A stretch of 64,000 nucleotides of DNA from Aurifilum marmelostoma. Lineage: Eukaryota; Ascomycota; Sordariomycetes; Diaporthales; Cryphonectriaceae. The stretch is from positions 124,001 to 188,000 of the forward strand of contig JAMXSV010000029.1 in the NCBI GenBank assembly GCA_027559495.1, read 5' to 3'. The position numbers and the translations under genes are program-made. Shown piece by piece: positions 22,449-32,505 of this stretch (its first letter is position 1; every line of letters begins with the position of its first letter). Under the pieces are notes generated by a model. It was not told the DNA's origin. It saw only the letters and a program-made list of their open reading frames with translations, and did no database searches.

Positions 22449-23357
22449 TCACATATCCACATTCCACGGCTTTCCCCTCTCCTTGGCCAGAACAGCCTTC
22501 GGATAGCTACTAGCAAATTTTAGAGGCTCCCCGCCGTCAACAACCTCCTCTTTCTGCGGCGTCTTGGCATACACCGTGCCCCCGCCGAACCGCCCCTCCT
22601 CGACCAGCCTCATCATGGCCTCAGCAACCTCCTCGGGCGTGTTCTTGGGAGTGGTCTCCTCATGTATGCGGTAGTAATCTGCCCTGTTGTCCTCCCTCGC
22701 CTCCCACAGCGGGGTCGACACCAGGTTGGGGCAGATACATACGACCTTGATGCCCTCATCCGCGTCGGCCTGGGCCAGGCTCTTGCACAGGCCCACGACG
22801 GCATGCTTGGTCGCGCAGTACAGGGTGCAGTCGTAGGAACCCCTCAGCCCGGCGCCTGATGACACGAGGAGCACGACGCCCTTTTTCTCGGCGCCCACGA
22901 GAGCGCGGAGGGCGAGGCGGGTGAGTTTGATGGGGTGCTCCGTGTTGATACGGACACAAGCGTAGCTACCCTTTCCTCCGTCGTCCTCGCCCTCCTCGTC
23001 ATCCCAGAAGTTACTCCAGGGAGGCTCAAAGATGCCGGCGCAGGGGCAGTACACGTCCGGCACATCGCCAAACTCCAACACGGACGCAGAGATGAGGGCG
23101 TGCAGAGAAAACTCGCCGCGCCATCGCGTCACGTCGCAGCGGCGGAAGACGGCGGTGCCGGGGCGTTCGACCTCGGTGGCATGCAGAAACTCCTCGGCGG
23201 CGGGGGTGAGCTTCAGGTCGCCGATGATGACGCGGCCACCGCGGGCGTGGAACAGGCGGGCGAGGGCGAGGCCGATGCCTGAGCCACCACCTGTGATCAG
23301 GAGGATCTTGTTGGGGATGGAGAAGTCGCCTACGATATTGGTGGCGGGTGTTGACAT
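22449..23357 (-). CDS. Short-chain dehydrogenase/reductase
   Basis: A classical SDR of 302 aa, single exon. It has the Rossmann motif TGGGSGIGLALARLF, the cofactor-selecting aspartate in IIGDLK, the catalytic serine in LLVSSGAG and the YCATK catalytic tyrosine/lysine (YxxxK). The substrate is unknown; the pattern resembles 15-hydroxyprostaglandin dehydrogenase-like SDRs. The usual NNAG structural motif reads CPCAG here. The Met at 23357 (MSTPATNIVGDF) is preferred over an upstream Met at 23393 because it places the Rossmann motif at a usual distance. Confidence 0.9.
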   Translation of the reverse strand: MSTPATNIVGDFSIPNKILLITGGGSGIGLALARLFHARGGRVIIGDLKLTPAAEEFLHATEVERPGTAVFRRCDVTRWRGEFSLHALISASVLEFGDVPDVYCPCAGIFEPPWSNFWDDEEGEDDGGKGSYACVRINTEHPIKLTRLALRALVGAEKKGVVLLVSSGAGLRGSYDCTLYCATKHAVVGLCKSLAQADADEGIKVVCICPNLVSTPLWEAREDNRADYYRIHEETTPKNTPEEVAEAMMRLVEEGRFGGGTVYAKTPQKEEVVDGGEPLKFASSYPKAVLAKERGKPWNVDM

Positions 23358-24750
23358 GATTGTTTTGGATGGGTGGGCACAAGTTGAATGCACTTTCTTT
23401 TGTCTTTTGGCGGCTTGACAATCCGAGGCCGCATTGAAGTCTCCTTCTCTAGATGATCAGGTGGAATGGGGGCAATTTTTCAAGGGCAGGGACTTATCGT
23501 ATTTCCCCTCAATGTGCTACCACTGCATGCATGGGCCATTCAGTATCAAGTAGCCCTCAGCATTTTGGCCGGGATTGAATGATGCGCTTACTTAATCATC
23601 TCAACAAAATGGCAGGGCATCCACATGATTGTTTTGGTCAAGGATGAAAATAACGATGAAGATCAACATGATCTGTCTTCTCGATCAAATAGATGGAAAT
23701 GGCTGTGGCAGTAGCTGTAGGTTGAGCAATGTTCCGTATGAAAGGAGACTTGGTACGACGTTTGCATTTACAAGGGGCGATTTAGTAGGTGCCTCCATAT
23801 TCGATAGCGAAGAAATCGATGAGGAAGAGTTAGGACTGATAAATTACACTATTGGTGGAGAGAAAAAAGGAGGAAGAAACAGAAAAGGAAGAACAAGGAA
23901 GAAGAAGGAAAGAAAAGAAATGAAATGAAATGAGACCAAAAACGACCGGTATGATACGAAGTCGCGCTTGCGTTGTACCTAGTTGCAAGTAGATACCTAG
24001 TACGGAGGTACTAGTAGTGGTACTCTTCCAGGGCGGGAGTCAATCTCTTTACAGCGCTCATGTCCCGTTTCCTTTTCTGAAGCCCTCGCACAAAGGGTGA
24101 CACCTCATTTGTTCACCCTGCCTTTTCCTTCTTCTTTCTTTTCGACCCCAGCCGGGTAATATTACTTATCCTCTGGCCCCCAGCGGTCTCGGTCGGCACG
24201 AGAGCTCACCAGCGGGAGCAAACATGCATGCAACCTTGCTCCCCAGCCTGGCGGTAGCGCCACCAATCGTCAGTGCCCTACATCACCCGCAGCGTCCTTC
24301 TACCGTATACGAATAATTTCATGTTGTTGGTCGACGGCCTGCATGCGAGCTAGAGCCAAAGAGGCGCTCGCTCATTCTGCCGTCAGCCCAACGAGCACAA
24401 CTCTGAACCAACGTTTCCTCTGGACGATGGGGGCTGATGTGATGTCCCTCTTTCTCTCTCTCTCTCTCTCTCTCTCTTCCTCCCGTTTCTCTTCTCCGGC
24501 TCGTACTTACACACATGACAACCTTCTGAGCTTGTCAGACCTCAGATGGCTCCCACTGCGCCTTCGAAGGCTTATCCGCGCTCCTTCTGCCGTCGTTAAC
24601 TTCGTTCTTTCTTTGGTAGTCAAATATTAATTTTCCAAGAGACTCCTCTGCTTTACCTTCAAGACCAATTTGGATCCAGTTTTTCTTTTCTTTGCTTTTC
24701 TTTTCTCTTTTTTCTCCACCTCATTTTCAAGAGATTTGCTCTGATACACG
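23358..24750. other. Divergent intergenic region, SDR (-) and GT25 (+)
   Basis: 1.4 kb with no supported gene. A CT dinucleotide tract lies at about 24453-24478 and a pyrimidine-rich stretch (24680-24722) lies just before the GT25 start, typical of fungal promoters and leaders. Confidence 0.5.
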
Positions 24751-26143
24751 ATGATCCTCGTGCGCCCACGGCTGATCATCACCGTTGCCATTTCCATAGC
24801 CTTCTTTAGTGCCTTCTACCTGCTCCACCCAAGACGGCCTCTCCCGCTCTTCTTCGCGACAGCCTCGACCCAGTCCAAGTCCTCCACCACCTCTTCGCCA
24901 AACGAGAAACCCTATGGCAGGGATTATAGGGGCCATGCAGAGCCGCCAGACATCAACCGCGTCTCCAATGGCACCCTCGGCTTCGGCAAGGTCTTTGTCG
25001 TCGGCCTGCCCGAGCGCTCCGATAAGAGGGACGCCATGGCCCTGTCGTCGTCGCTGACCGGCTTCGACGTCGAGTGGGTCGACGGCGTGCGCGGCGAGAG
25101 CATACCGAACAAGGCGGTGCCCTTTGGCGTGGACCGCAAGAAGCTGATGGAGACGAACCTGGGCAGCTGGAGGGGACACATGAACGCCATCAGGAGGTAT
25201 GTGACCAGAGGAAGTACTGGCCCAGATAACAAACGTGGAAAAAAAAACCACCAAAAAAAGGAAAAAAAAACATGCTGACATATATGCCACTTCGCCTGTC
25301 TCCTTCAGGGTCGTTGAACAAAACCTCGACTCTGCTCTGATCATGGAAGATGACATGGACTGGGACGTCCGCCTCAAACCCCAGCTCGAGCTCGCCGCCT
25401 CCGGTGCCCGCGCCATCATGGCTTCCCTTCCTGACACTTTTTTCCCGACCGGCCGCCCATCTGCCTCCTCCTCCTCCTCGCCCAAAATGGGCCCAAACAG
25501 CCCCTACGGCGACGACTGGGATATCCTCTGGCTCGGCCACTGCGGCGAGCCCTTCCCCGAAACCCTCGCAGAGAACGGGGACCTCCCCACCGAGGACCCA
25601 GGCCGTGAGGCCATGGCCCGTAAATGGACCATCCTCAACGACGCCACCGTCCCGCCGCGAGACCACCTCACCGGCATCGTCGACTTCGCGGCCCACCCGG
25701 AGCGCACACGCTGGGTCCACGTCACCGCCGCCCCCATCTGTACCTTTGCCTATGCCGTCAGCCTGCGCGGGGCCCGCAAGATCCTCTACGATCTGAGCGT
25801 CGACAGGCTCTCGGGGCCGTTTGATAATGCGCTGGCGTGGCTGTGTCGGCGTGCTGTGGGGAGCTGGAGCGGGCTGGGCCGCGGAGAAGACCCCAAAACT
25901 CTTGGGGACCGGGGGTTGGATGCGAAGTGTCTAAGCATTACGCCACCGCTGTTTTTTCATCACAAGGCCAGGGGGCTTATTAATGCTGATAGCGATATTC
26001 AGAACTATGGCGGAGGGGACGGCGGGGAAGGCGAGAAGCCGCCCGAGGTCAGGGAGAAGGGGACGACGGAGAATATCATGTGGAGCGCGAGGTTGAACAT
26101 CGCCAACATGATCGCTGGCAAAGAGATGGAGAGCCAATTCTGA
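24751..26143 (+). CDS. Glycosyltransferase family 25, type II membrane protein
   Basis: Exons 24751-25196 and 25309-26143 join in phase to give 426 aa. Residues about 8-25 (LIITVAISIAFFSAFYLL) form a signal anchor, followed by a Ser/Thr-rich stem. The catalytic part begins FGKVFVVGLPERSDKRDAM, and GSWRGHMNAIRR/VVEQ is followed by LIMEDDMDWDV, the EDD/DxD-type metal-binding motif expected for GT25. The domain continues through WDILWLGHCGEP and CTFAYAVSLRGARKILYDLS. Probably a Golgi enzyme; donor and acceptor are unknown. The intron is A-rich with several poly-A runs. Confidence 0.88.
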
Positions 26144-26503
26144 TGTCTGGGTAGGATCACCGGTCTGGAGGTCTGAACGTGATGGTTGGATTCCGGCGCA
26201 TGTCCTGGACGGTTGTTCTTGGACACACACACACTACTGGTTGTTGTCCTTTGGGGCGTTATGCTTATCCTCAAGAGCTTGGGACTTCTTTTGACGAAAA
26301 CTCTATGATTTTTTTTTTTTTTTTACACCGGCCGGCATCATTTTGACCCGTCTATGTCTACTCTCTATTTTCGCTCTTTAAATATGTTCATTCGGGATAT
26401 AGGCTCATGCATGATCTTGGCCTCTGTTTATCATCAACACAAAACACCAAGCCGAGACACAGCAACAGCATAAGAACAACCGGCTCCCTCACATCACCCC
26501 AAG
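26144..26503. other. Convergent intergenic region
   Basis: 3' regions of the GT25 and carrier genes, with a T-run near 26310-26324. No gene. Confidence 0.5.
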
Positions 26504-27610
26504 TTACGCCGCGACATCCTCACGACGTCTCCGCCCCTGTCCAAGCTCCAGCATAATCCACTCATACGCAGCCCACTGCACCGCATTCACAATGAAAGCC
26601 CGGACACTGCAGACCATCAGCCCGCGAAAGAACACCCGCAGACCTGCCTCCCTGTATGCCTCACGGGCCACCTCCACTGCCCCCAATCTCTTTGTCGTTG
26701 TCGTTGTCGTCGTCGTTTCCTGTTGGTGGCTTCTTGAGCCGGCGAGAAGAGGCGTCTGGTCCTGGTGGTGGTGGTGGTGCTGGTGGTGCTGGCGCGGTGG
26801 AGCCGCGGCCGAAGGCGTAGAGCGGTAGTCATCGCCCGCCACCTGCTGCGCCTGCAGCCGGGTTTTGATGACGTCCAGCGGGAAGATGCTCGCCCAGGTC
26901 ACGATGCCCGCGACGCCGCCGCACAGCAGGACCTTGGCGGCCTCGACGCCGTCCACGCCGGCAGCAGCCGCCGCCCGGCGGTCGGTGTCGCCCCCGCCGC
27001 GCAGCCACTGCTCCGCCCACCGCGTGGTCAGCTCGTAGCTCCAGAAGTAGAAGCCGTACCCGACGCTGTCCCGCAGGGCTGTGACGGCGCCGCCGAAATA
27101 GAGGCCGCGGAGGCCGCCTTCTGTGGCCCAGATCTTCCTGGCTATGGCCCAGCTCGAGGCGGAGGCCGGGGTCGGGGCCAGCTGGGCGCGGCACTTTATG
27201 AGCTCGGTGGGGGTGGATACCACCCAGGTGGCTAGGCCGCCGATGGCGCCGGCGGTGAATGTTGTCCAGAGGGACGGGACGGTGGTGGTGGTGGAGGGCG
27301 AGAAGACCTGGGTGAGGAGAGCCTCGGAGCGGTTGTAGGAGACGAAGAGGAGGGCGTTGAGGGCACCGTAGCCGAGGATTGGGGCGGCGGTGCCGGTGGA
27401 GAATTTTCTCAGCAGGGAGACGGGTGCGGTGGTGGTTGTAGACGAGGCTGTGGGGTGGGCGGGGAAGGGTGGTGGTGATGATGATGCGTGTGGTGAGCTG
27501 GGGGCGGTTGTGCTTCTTGCTTGGAGGCGGACCTTGAGGATGTCGAGAGGGTTGCCGATGATGATGCCCACGGCGCCGGATATGTATCCGGCCCAGAAGT
27601 CGGCTGACAT
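26504..27610 (-). CDS. Mitochondrial carrier family (SLC25) protein
   Basis: Single exon, 368 aa. Three carrier signatures are present: PLDILKVRLQAR, PTELIKCRAQL and PLDVIKTRLQAQ, one per repeat, each at the end of a first helix. There is no classical presequence, as usual for the family. Low-complexity inserts occur after signature 1 (Ser/Pro/Thr-rich) and after signature 3 (His/Gln- then Thr-rich). The substrate cannot be decided by eye; it resembles the carnitine/ornithine branch in general layout, but this is not firm. Divergent from rad54. Confidence 0.9.
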   Translation of the reverse strand: MSADFWAGYISGAVGIIIGNPLDILKVRLQARSTTAPSSPHASSSPPPFPAHPTASSTTTTAPVSLLRKFSTGTAAPILGYGALNALLFVSYNRSEALLTQVFSPSTTTTVPSLWTTFTAGAIGGLATWVVSTPTELIKCRAQLAPTPASASSWAIARKIWATEGGLRGLYFGGAVTALRDSVGYGFYFWSYELTTRWAEQWLRGGGDTDRRAAAAAGVDGVEAAKVLLCGGVAGIVTWASIFPLDVIKTRLQAQQVAGDDYRSTPSAAAPPRQHHQHHHHHQDQTPLLAGSRSHQQETTTTTTTTKRLGAVEVAREAYREAGLRVFFRGLMVCSVRAFIVNAVQWAAYEWIMLELGQGRRRREDVAA

Positions 27611-28330
27611 GTTTGCTGGCTTTGTGTTATAAGGTATGGTCTTTTGAAGATACTGAGGGTGTCATTATCGACGAGAGCCTCGGTAATGGTTTGTGGGCTG
27701 AGAGAAGGAAGCAGGACCAGGCGTCTTCAAGCATCACGACTCGACATTCGAGGTATGGTTAGTTGGTCAGCATCTCAACTGCAGAACAAGACGGTGTTGC
27801 TTCATGAGATTGAGAGAATAAGGTAATTAAGTTTTGAAGACCATCGTAGGTTGTGCTGGTGTTAGTCTCAAGACTCGGGAGGCCGATTGAGGACTGATGA
27901 GAGGGGCACTCTAGGGTTCGGGTTATGGAGGGAAGCGAATCCATTGACGGTCCATTTTCGTGGCATCTCAATATGTCGTTGATAAGATGTTCATCAAGGT
28001 GAGTATTTATTCCAAGACGAGTTTCGAAACAGTATGATTCCTAGTAAGCAAATCTGGATGTATTCAGCCTCGCCAACGCTGGACGCCGTGTCACGTTCAG
28101 GGTACATGCGTTAGGCAGTCTCAGCTTTGAACGCAGATTGGACACCATACATTGGCAGAATTCAGACCTAAAATCAAATGGAGGTAGAAGTCATAATTGA
28201 GAGAAGGCAGAAAAAACATACGACAAGGAAGGATTGTCGCCTGGCCAAGTAACCTGTTCAGAGTTATGGCACGTGACAGGGTGAGGCAGACGCGTTGACC
28301 CCTGCCTTGGCGTCGCGCTCTTCCCCTCCG
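27611..28330. promoter_or_regulatory. Divergent promoter region, carrier (-) and rad54 (+)
   Basis: Near the rad54 start lie CACGTG (28270-28275) and ACGCGT (28290-28295). ACGCGT is the MluI cell-cycle box used by G1/S genes in yeasts; a similar role here is inference. Confidence 0.5.
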
Positions 28331-30924
28331 ATGTCAACAAACAGTCCTCCGCCACCCTCGATTCTCCGAGCTAGCAGAACGTTGTAGTGGCGAACTTCTG
28401 GGGAAAATCGATAGGAAAGGAATATCACGCTTCCTTGGGTCCAAGTCACGATGTGAGTGTGATCCCCCCCTCCAAACGCGCCCCTCCCCTTCTCCTTTCA
28501 CCTCGACCACTGACAATGTGCAGGACGCTGCTTGCGTCGACGCCCAAGGCGAACAAGGAGAACGTCGCGTCTAGAAGCCGATTCCCCACGTCGCAGACCA
28601 TCGACAAGCTGCACAAGCCCTTCAAGTGCCCCGGATCGGCCAACAGAACACCTGCCAGCAACCGGCCTGCCAGAAAGAAGAGAAAAATAGACTATGCGGG
28701 CGCAGACGGAGAGGCCGACGCGGACAAACCGTACACCAATGAGGACCGTCTCGCCCTTGCCAATCGAGATGTCAACCGCTTCCCCGTGTTTCAGGTCAAG
28801 GACAAGCACACAGTCTTTCGAAAGGCCTTCGCCATCCCCCTGATCAACAAGAACTCCGCCGCCTTCAACCCCAACCGACCGCCACCTACCCTCGGCCTCC
28901 GGCAGGGCGCCGTCTTCGTCGCCAAGCCCCTGCACGACCCCAGTGGCGAGTTCGCCATTGTTCTCTACGACCCCACGGTTGATGACAAGCCTAAGGAGCC
29001 CGAGCAGCCCAAGGAAGAAGAGAAGCCGGTCGAGAAGATCCAGGAGCCGCTCATGCACAAGAGCCTCGCGGAGATCCTCGGGATCAAGAAGAAGGTCGAG
29101 GGGCAGCACCCGCGAGTTCCCGTCGTCATCGATCCCAAGCTGGCAAAGGTGCTGCGGCCGCACCAGATCGAGGGTGTCAAGTTCATGTACCGTTGTGTCA
29201 CCGGCGTGATCGACGAAAATGCCAATGGGTGCATCATGGCAGACGAGATGGGTCTCGGCAAGACCCTGCAATGCATCACCTTGCTATGGACGCTCCTCAA
29301 GCAGTCGCCCGACGCGGGGCAGACCACAATTCAGAAGGCTGTTGTCGCGTGCCCGTCGAGTCTGGTCCGCAATTGGGCCAATGAGCTGGTGAAGTGGTTG
29401 GGTGCGGATGCCGTCACTCCCTTCGCCATCGACGGCAAGGCCACCAAGGAGGAGCTCACCAGACAGCTCAGGCAGTGGGCCATCTCCAGCGGGCGTGCTG
29501 TGACCCGTCCCGTCATCATTGTTTCCTACGAGACCCTGCGGCTGTACGTCGACGAGCTCAAGAACTGTAAGATCGGCTTGATGCTCTGCGACGAGGGCCA
29601 TCGTCTCAAAAACGGAGACAGCCTGACGTTCACTGCCCTGAACAACCTCAATGTCACGAGACGCGTGATCCTGTCCGGCACCCCGATCCAGAACGACCTG
29701 TCCGAGTACTTTGCTCTTATCAGCTTCGCCAACCCTGGCCTGCTTGGTACCAGGCAGGAATTCCGCAAGCGGTTCGAGATCCCCATTCTCCGCGGCCGCG
29801 ACGCCGATGCAACCGACAAGGAACGCCAAAGGGGCGACGAATGCCTGTCTGAACTGCTCGGGATCGTCAACAAGTTTATCATCCGCAGGACCAACGATAT
29901 CCTATCCAAGTATCTGCCCGTCAAGTACGAGCACGTCGTCTTCTGCGGCCTGGCTCCGTTCCAGCTTGATCTTTACAACTACTTCATCACCAGCCCGGAC
30001 ATCCAGGCCCTGCTGCGCGGCAAGGGCAGTCAGCCTCTCAGAGCCATCACGATCCTCAAGAAACTGTGCAACCATCCAGACCTGCTCGACCTCAGCAACG
30101 ACCTGCCCGGCAGCGAGGATCACTGGCCCGAGGAGTACGTGCCCAAGGAAGCTCGTGGCCGCGATCGCGATGTGAAGCCGTGGTACAGCGGCAAGATGCA
30201 GGTTTTAGACCGCATGCTGGCCCGAATCCGTGCCGACACTAACGACAAGATTGTCCTGATCTCCAACTACACGAGCACTCTCGACCTCTTTGAGCGCCTC
30301 TGCCGCAACAGAACCTACCCGTGTCTGCGCCTTGACGGCTCGATGAACGTCACGAAGCGGCAGAAGCTTGTCGACAAGTTCAACGACCCAGAGGGAGACG
30401 AGTTTGTCTTCTTGCTTTCCAGTAAAGCCGGAGGCTGTGGTCTCAACCTCATTGGCGCCAACCGCCTCGTCCTCTTCGACCCGGACTGGAACCCGGCAGC
30501 TGACCAGCAGGCACTCGCCCGTGTGTGGCGTGACGGGCAGAAGAAGGACTGCTTCGTCTACCGTTTCATCGCCACAGGTACGATCGAGGAGAAGATCTTC
30601 CAGCGGCAGAGCCACAAGCAGTCGCTGTCTTCGTGTGTCGTGGACGAGGCGGAGGACGTCGAGCGGCACTTCAGCCTGGACAGCCTCCGAGAGTTGTTCC
30701 AATACAGACCAGGGACTAGAAGCGATACCCACGACACGTTCAAGTGCAAGCGGTGCAAGCCTGACGGGAAACAGTTCATCAAGGCGCCGGCCATGTTGTA
30801 TGGTGACACGAGCACGTGGAACCATTTCAACAACGAGGGACTGAAGGCGATCCAGGACTTGCTTCTTCGCCAGGAGTGTGGCGCGGACGAGGTGTCGGCT
30901 GTGTTCCAGTACATATCACACTGA
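28331..30924 (+). CDS. RAD54: DNA repair and recombination ATPase Rad54
   Basis: Swi2/Snf2 translocase that works with Rad51 in homologous recombination. Motifs visible: Walker A DEMGLGKT, the DEGH box, SGTPIQNDL, then the C-terminal helicase lobe with YTSTLDLFERL, RLDGSM, SSKAGGCGLNLIGANRLVLFDPDWNPA and ARVWRDGQKK. The N-terminal region KPFKCPGS and ARKKRKIDY is basic, as in the family. The start is uncertain. An exon at 28331-28380 (MSTNSPPPPSILRASR) joined to 28524 keeps the frame and gives 816 aa. Alternatively the frame opens at the ATG at 28516, or a strong GTGAGT donor at 28453 would split the start codon as AT/G. The catalytic part is undamaged. Confidence 0.93.
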
Positions 30925-32505
30925 TCTTGCTGTTGCCAGCTGATGTTTGTTTTTTGGTCTGTTTGCCTCCCTCCCTCTTTTCTTTCTTTCTTTCTTCTTT
31001 TTTCTTGCGTCATGACGTTTGACGAAGACCGGCCTGGCGACGACTATAGATGGTTGCATTCGACAGCGGTGGCGCATTGGCGTTGAAACGAAGGACCCTT
31101 AGACCCGACTTGTTGGCATGCTGCATTGCTAGACTATTTTGGAGGCAAGTCCGTAAGAGCCTTCAATACACCTTAAAACTAGGAACCGACTCTCCTTACT
31201 TGCCTGTAGTGATACCAAGATGACAATGTTAGAAGAACCTGTGCTATGACTAGGGATAGTCAAGCTGCCCTACCCCGTGCCTAGCCAGGCTGGTGTCCGC
31301 ACAAGTTTCGGGCTCAACTGTTGCGGCGGAACTATGTGCGTTACGGGACAAACAAAGATGATGCCTAACCCAGTTCAAGAAATTGAATTCCGGCTGACAC
31401 CTGATGGATATGCCGTCTCGTGATCACAGCCGATGGTCCTAAACTAAGCGCAAAGCTACACGGGCCATCTTATGTGGTGGTGAGCTCTGAAGAAGCTATT
31501 ATAAGACCACGGGACCTGCACTACCCGAGAGAGGTCCCTTCACTCGGCTTGCGTAGAGCGAGGATCCCACATCTTGGGTATGGACGACGCTTGCTGTATA
31601 GCCCCAGGCAGCCACTTGAGCCCTTTCCACATCCTGCTGCTTGGTTTTTTTTTTTTTTTTTTTTTGGTTCCTCTGACTCGAGCGGTGCCAAGGCCGACTT
31701 GATCCTTGGGGGAAGGGAATGATAGCATCATCAAGACGGGGGAGCATTTGAGTTGCCTTCTAGTCCGATCAGGGGACCCGACCAGACCAAGCTTTCCTTT
31801 ATGAGAAATTGCCCTAACAAATAAATAAAGATAAAAAAAATACGAGAAGAGAAAGGAAAGAGAAAATAGAGAATGGGTGCTACATCGTTTTCTCTCCAGC
31901 CACAGAAGTTTCAGTTCACGGTTCATCAATCCTCGACACGATAGCCACAGCCACGGGGCAGGCCCATGGCAAAGTCTTAGGATCCTTTGAGTTTCATTCT
32001 GCGACCCTACAAGATTAAACGGCGGCCTCCAGGGAGCGAGAAGGGCCCTAAATCGCAGAAGGAAAAAGCGAAGCTCCCCCGTTCAGCGATTCAAAAAGGG
32101 ACTGCCGAGAAACCTGCCTGCGGTTTGGACATGCTGGGGGATTTTCTCCTTTCCCTCTCCCGCTGGGTTCACTCTGGTCTGCCCGCCCGTATTTGCTGCC
32201 GAGGAGATTGAGCAGGTTGTCAAGAGGTTTGTGATACCAGGTAAGCCCCAGCTGCGGACAGGCATTAACCCTCTCAGAAACCCGACGACAAGCCACCATT
32301 GCGGTTCATTCAGTCATCCATCTCACGAGCGATCCTCCGCCAGGGCCCGCCTCACTCAGCGTACAGCCACAATTGTTGCGGGTTTCCCTAGAGGCTGGGG
32401 GCTCCCAGGCTTGGCAAATGCCTTGTGAAGACGAATAAGCAAGCGAGACAGACAAAGACCAGACGAGCCTCTGCGCTCTTCATAAAGAGAAGAGGAAAAG
32501 GCAAG
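30925..32505. other. Intergenic region upstream of chs4
   Basis: 1.6 kb holding the rad54 3' end and the chs4 promoter/leader. Contains a T-run at about 31645-31665. No supported gene. Confidence 0.5.

Noticed and set aside
23629..23928. 99-codon frame with Lys/Arg-rich end
   Set aside because: The basic tail is only an AG-rich tract; no conserved content.
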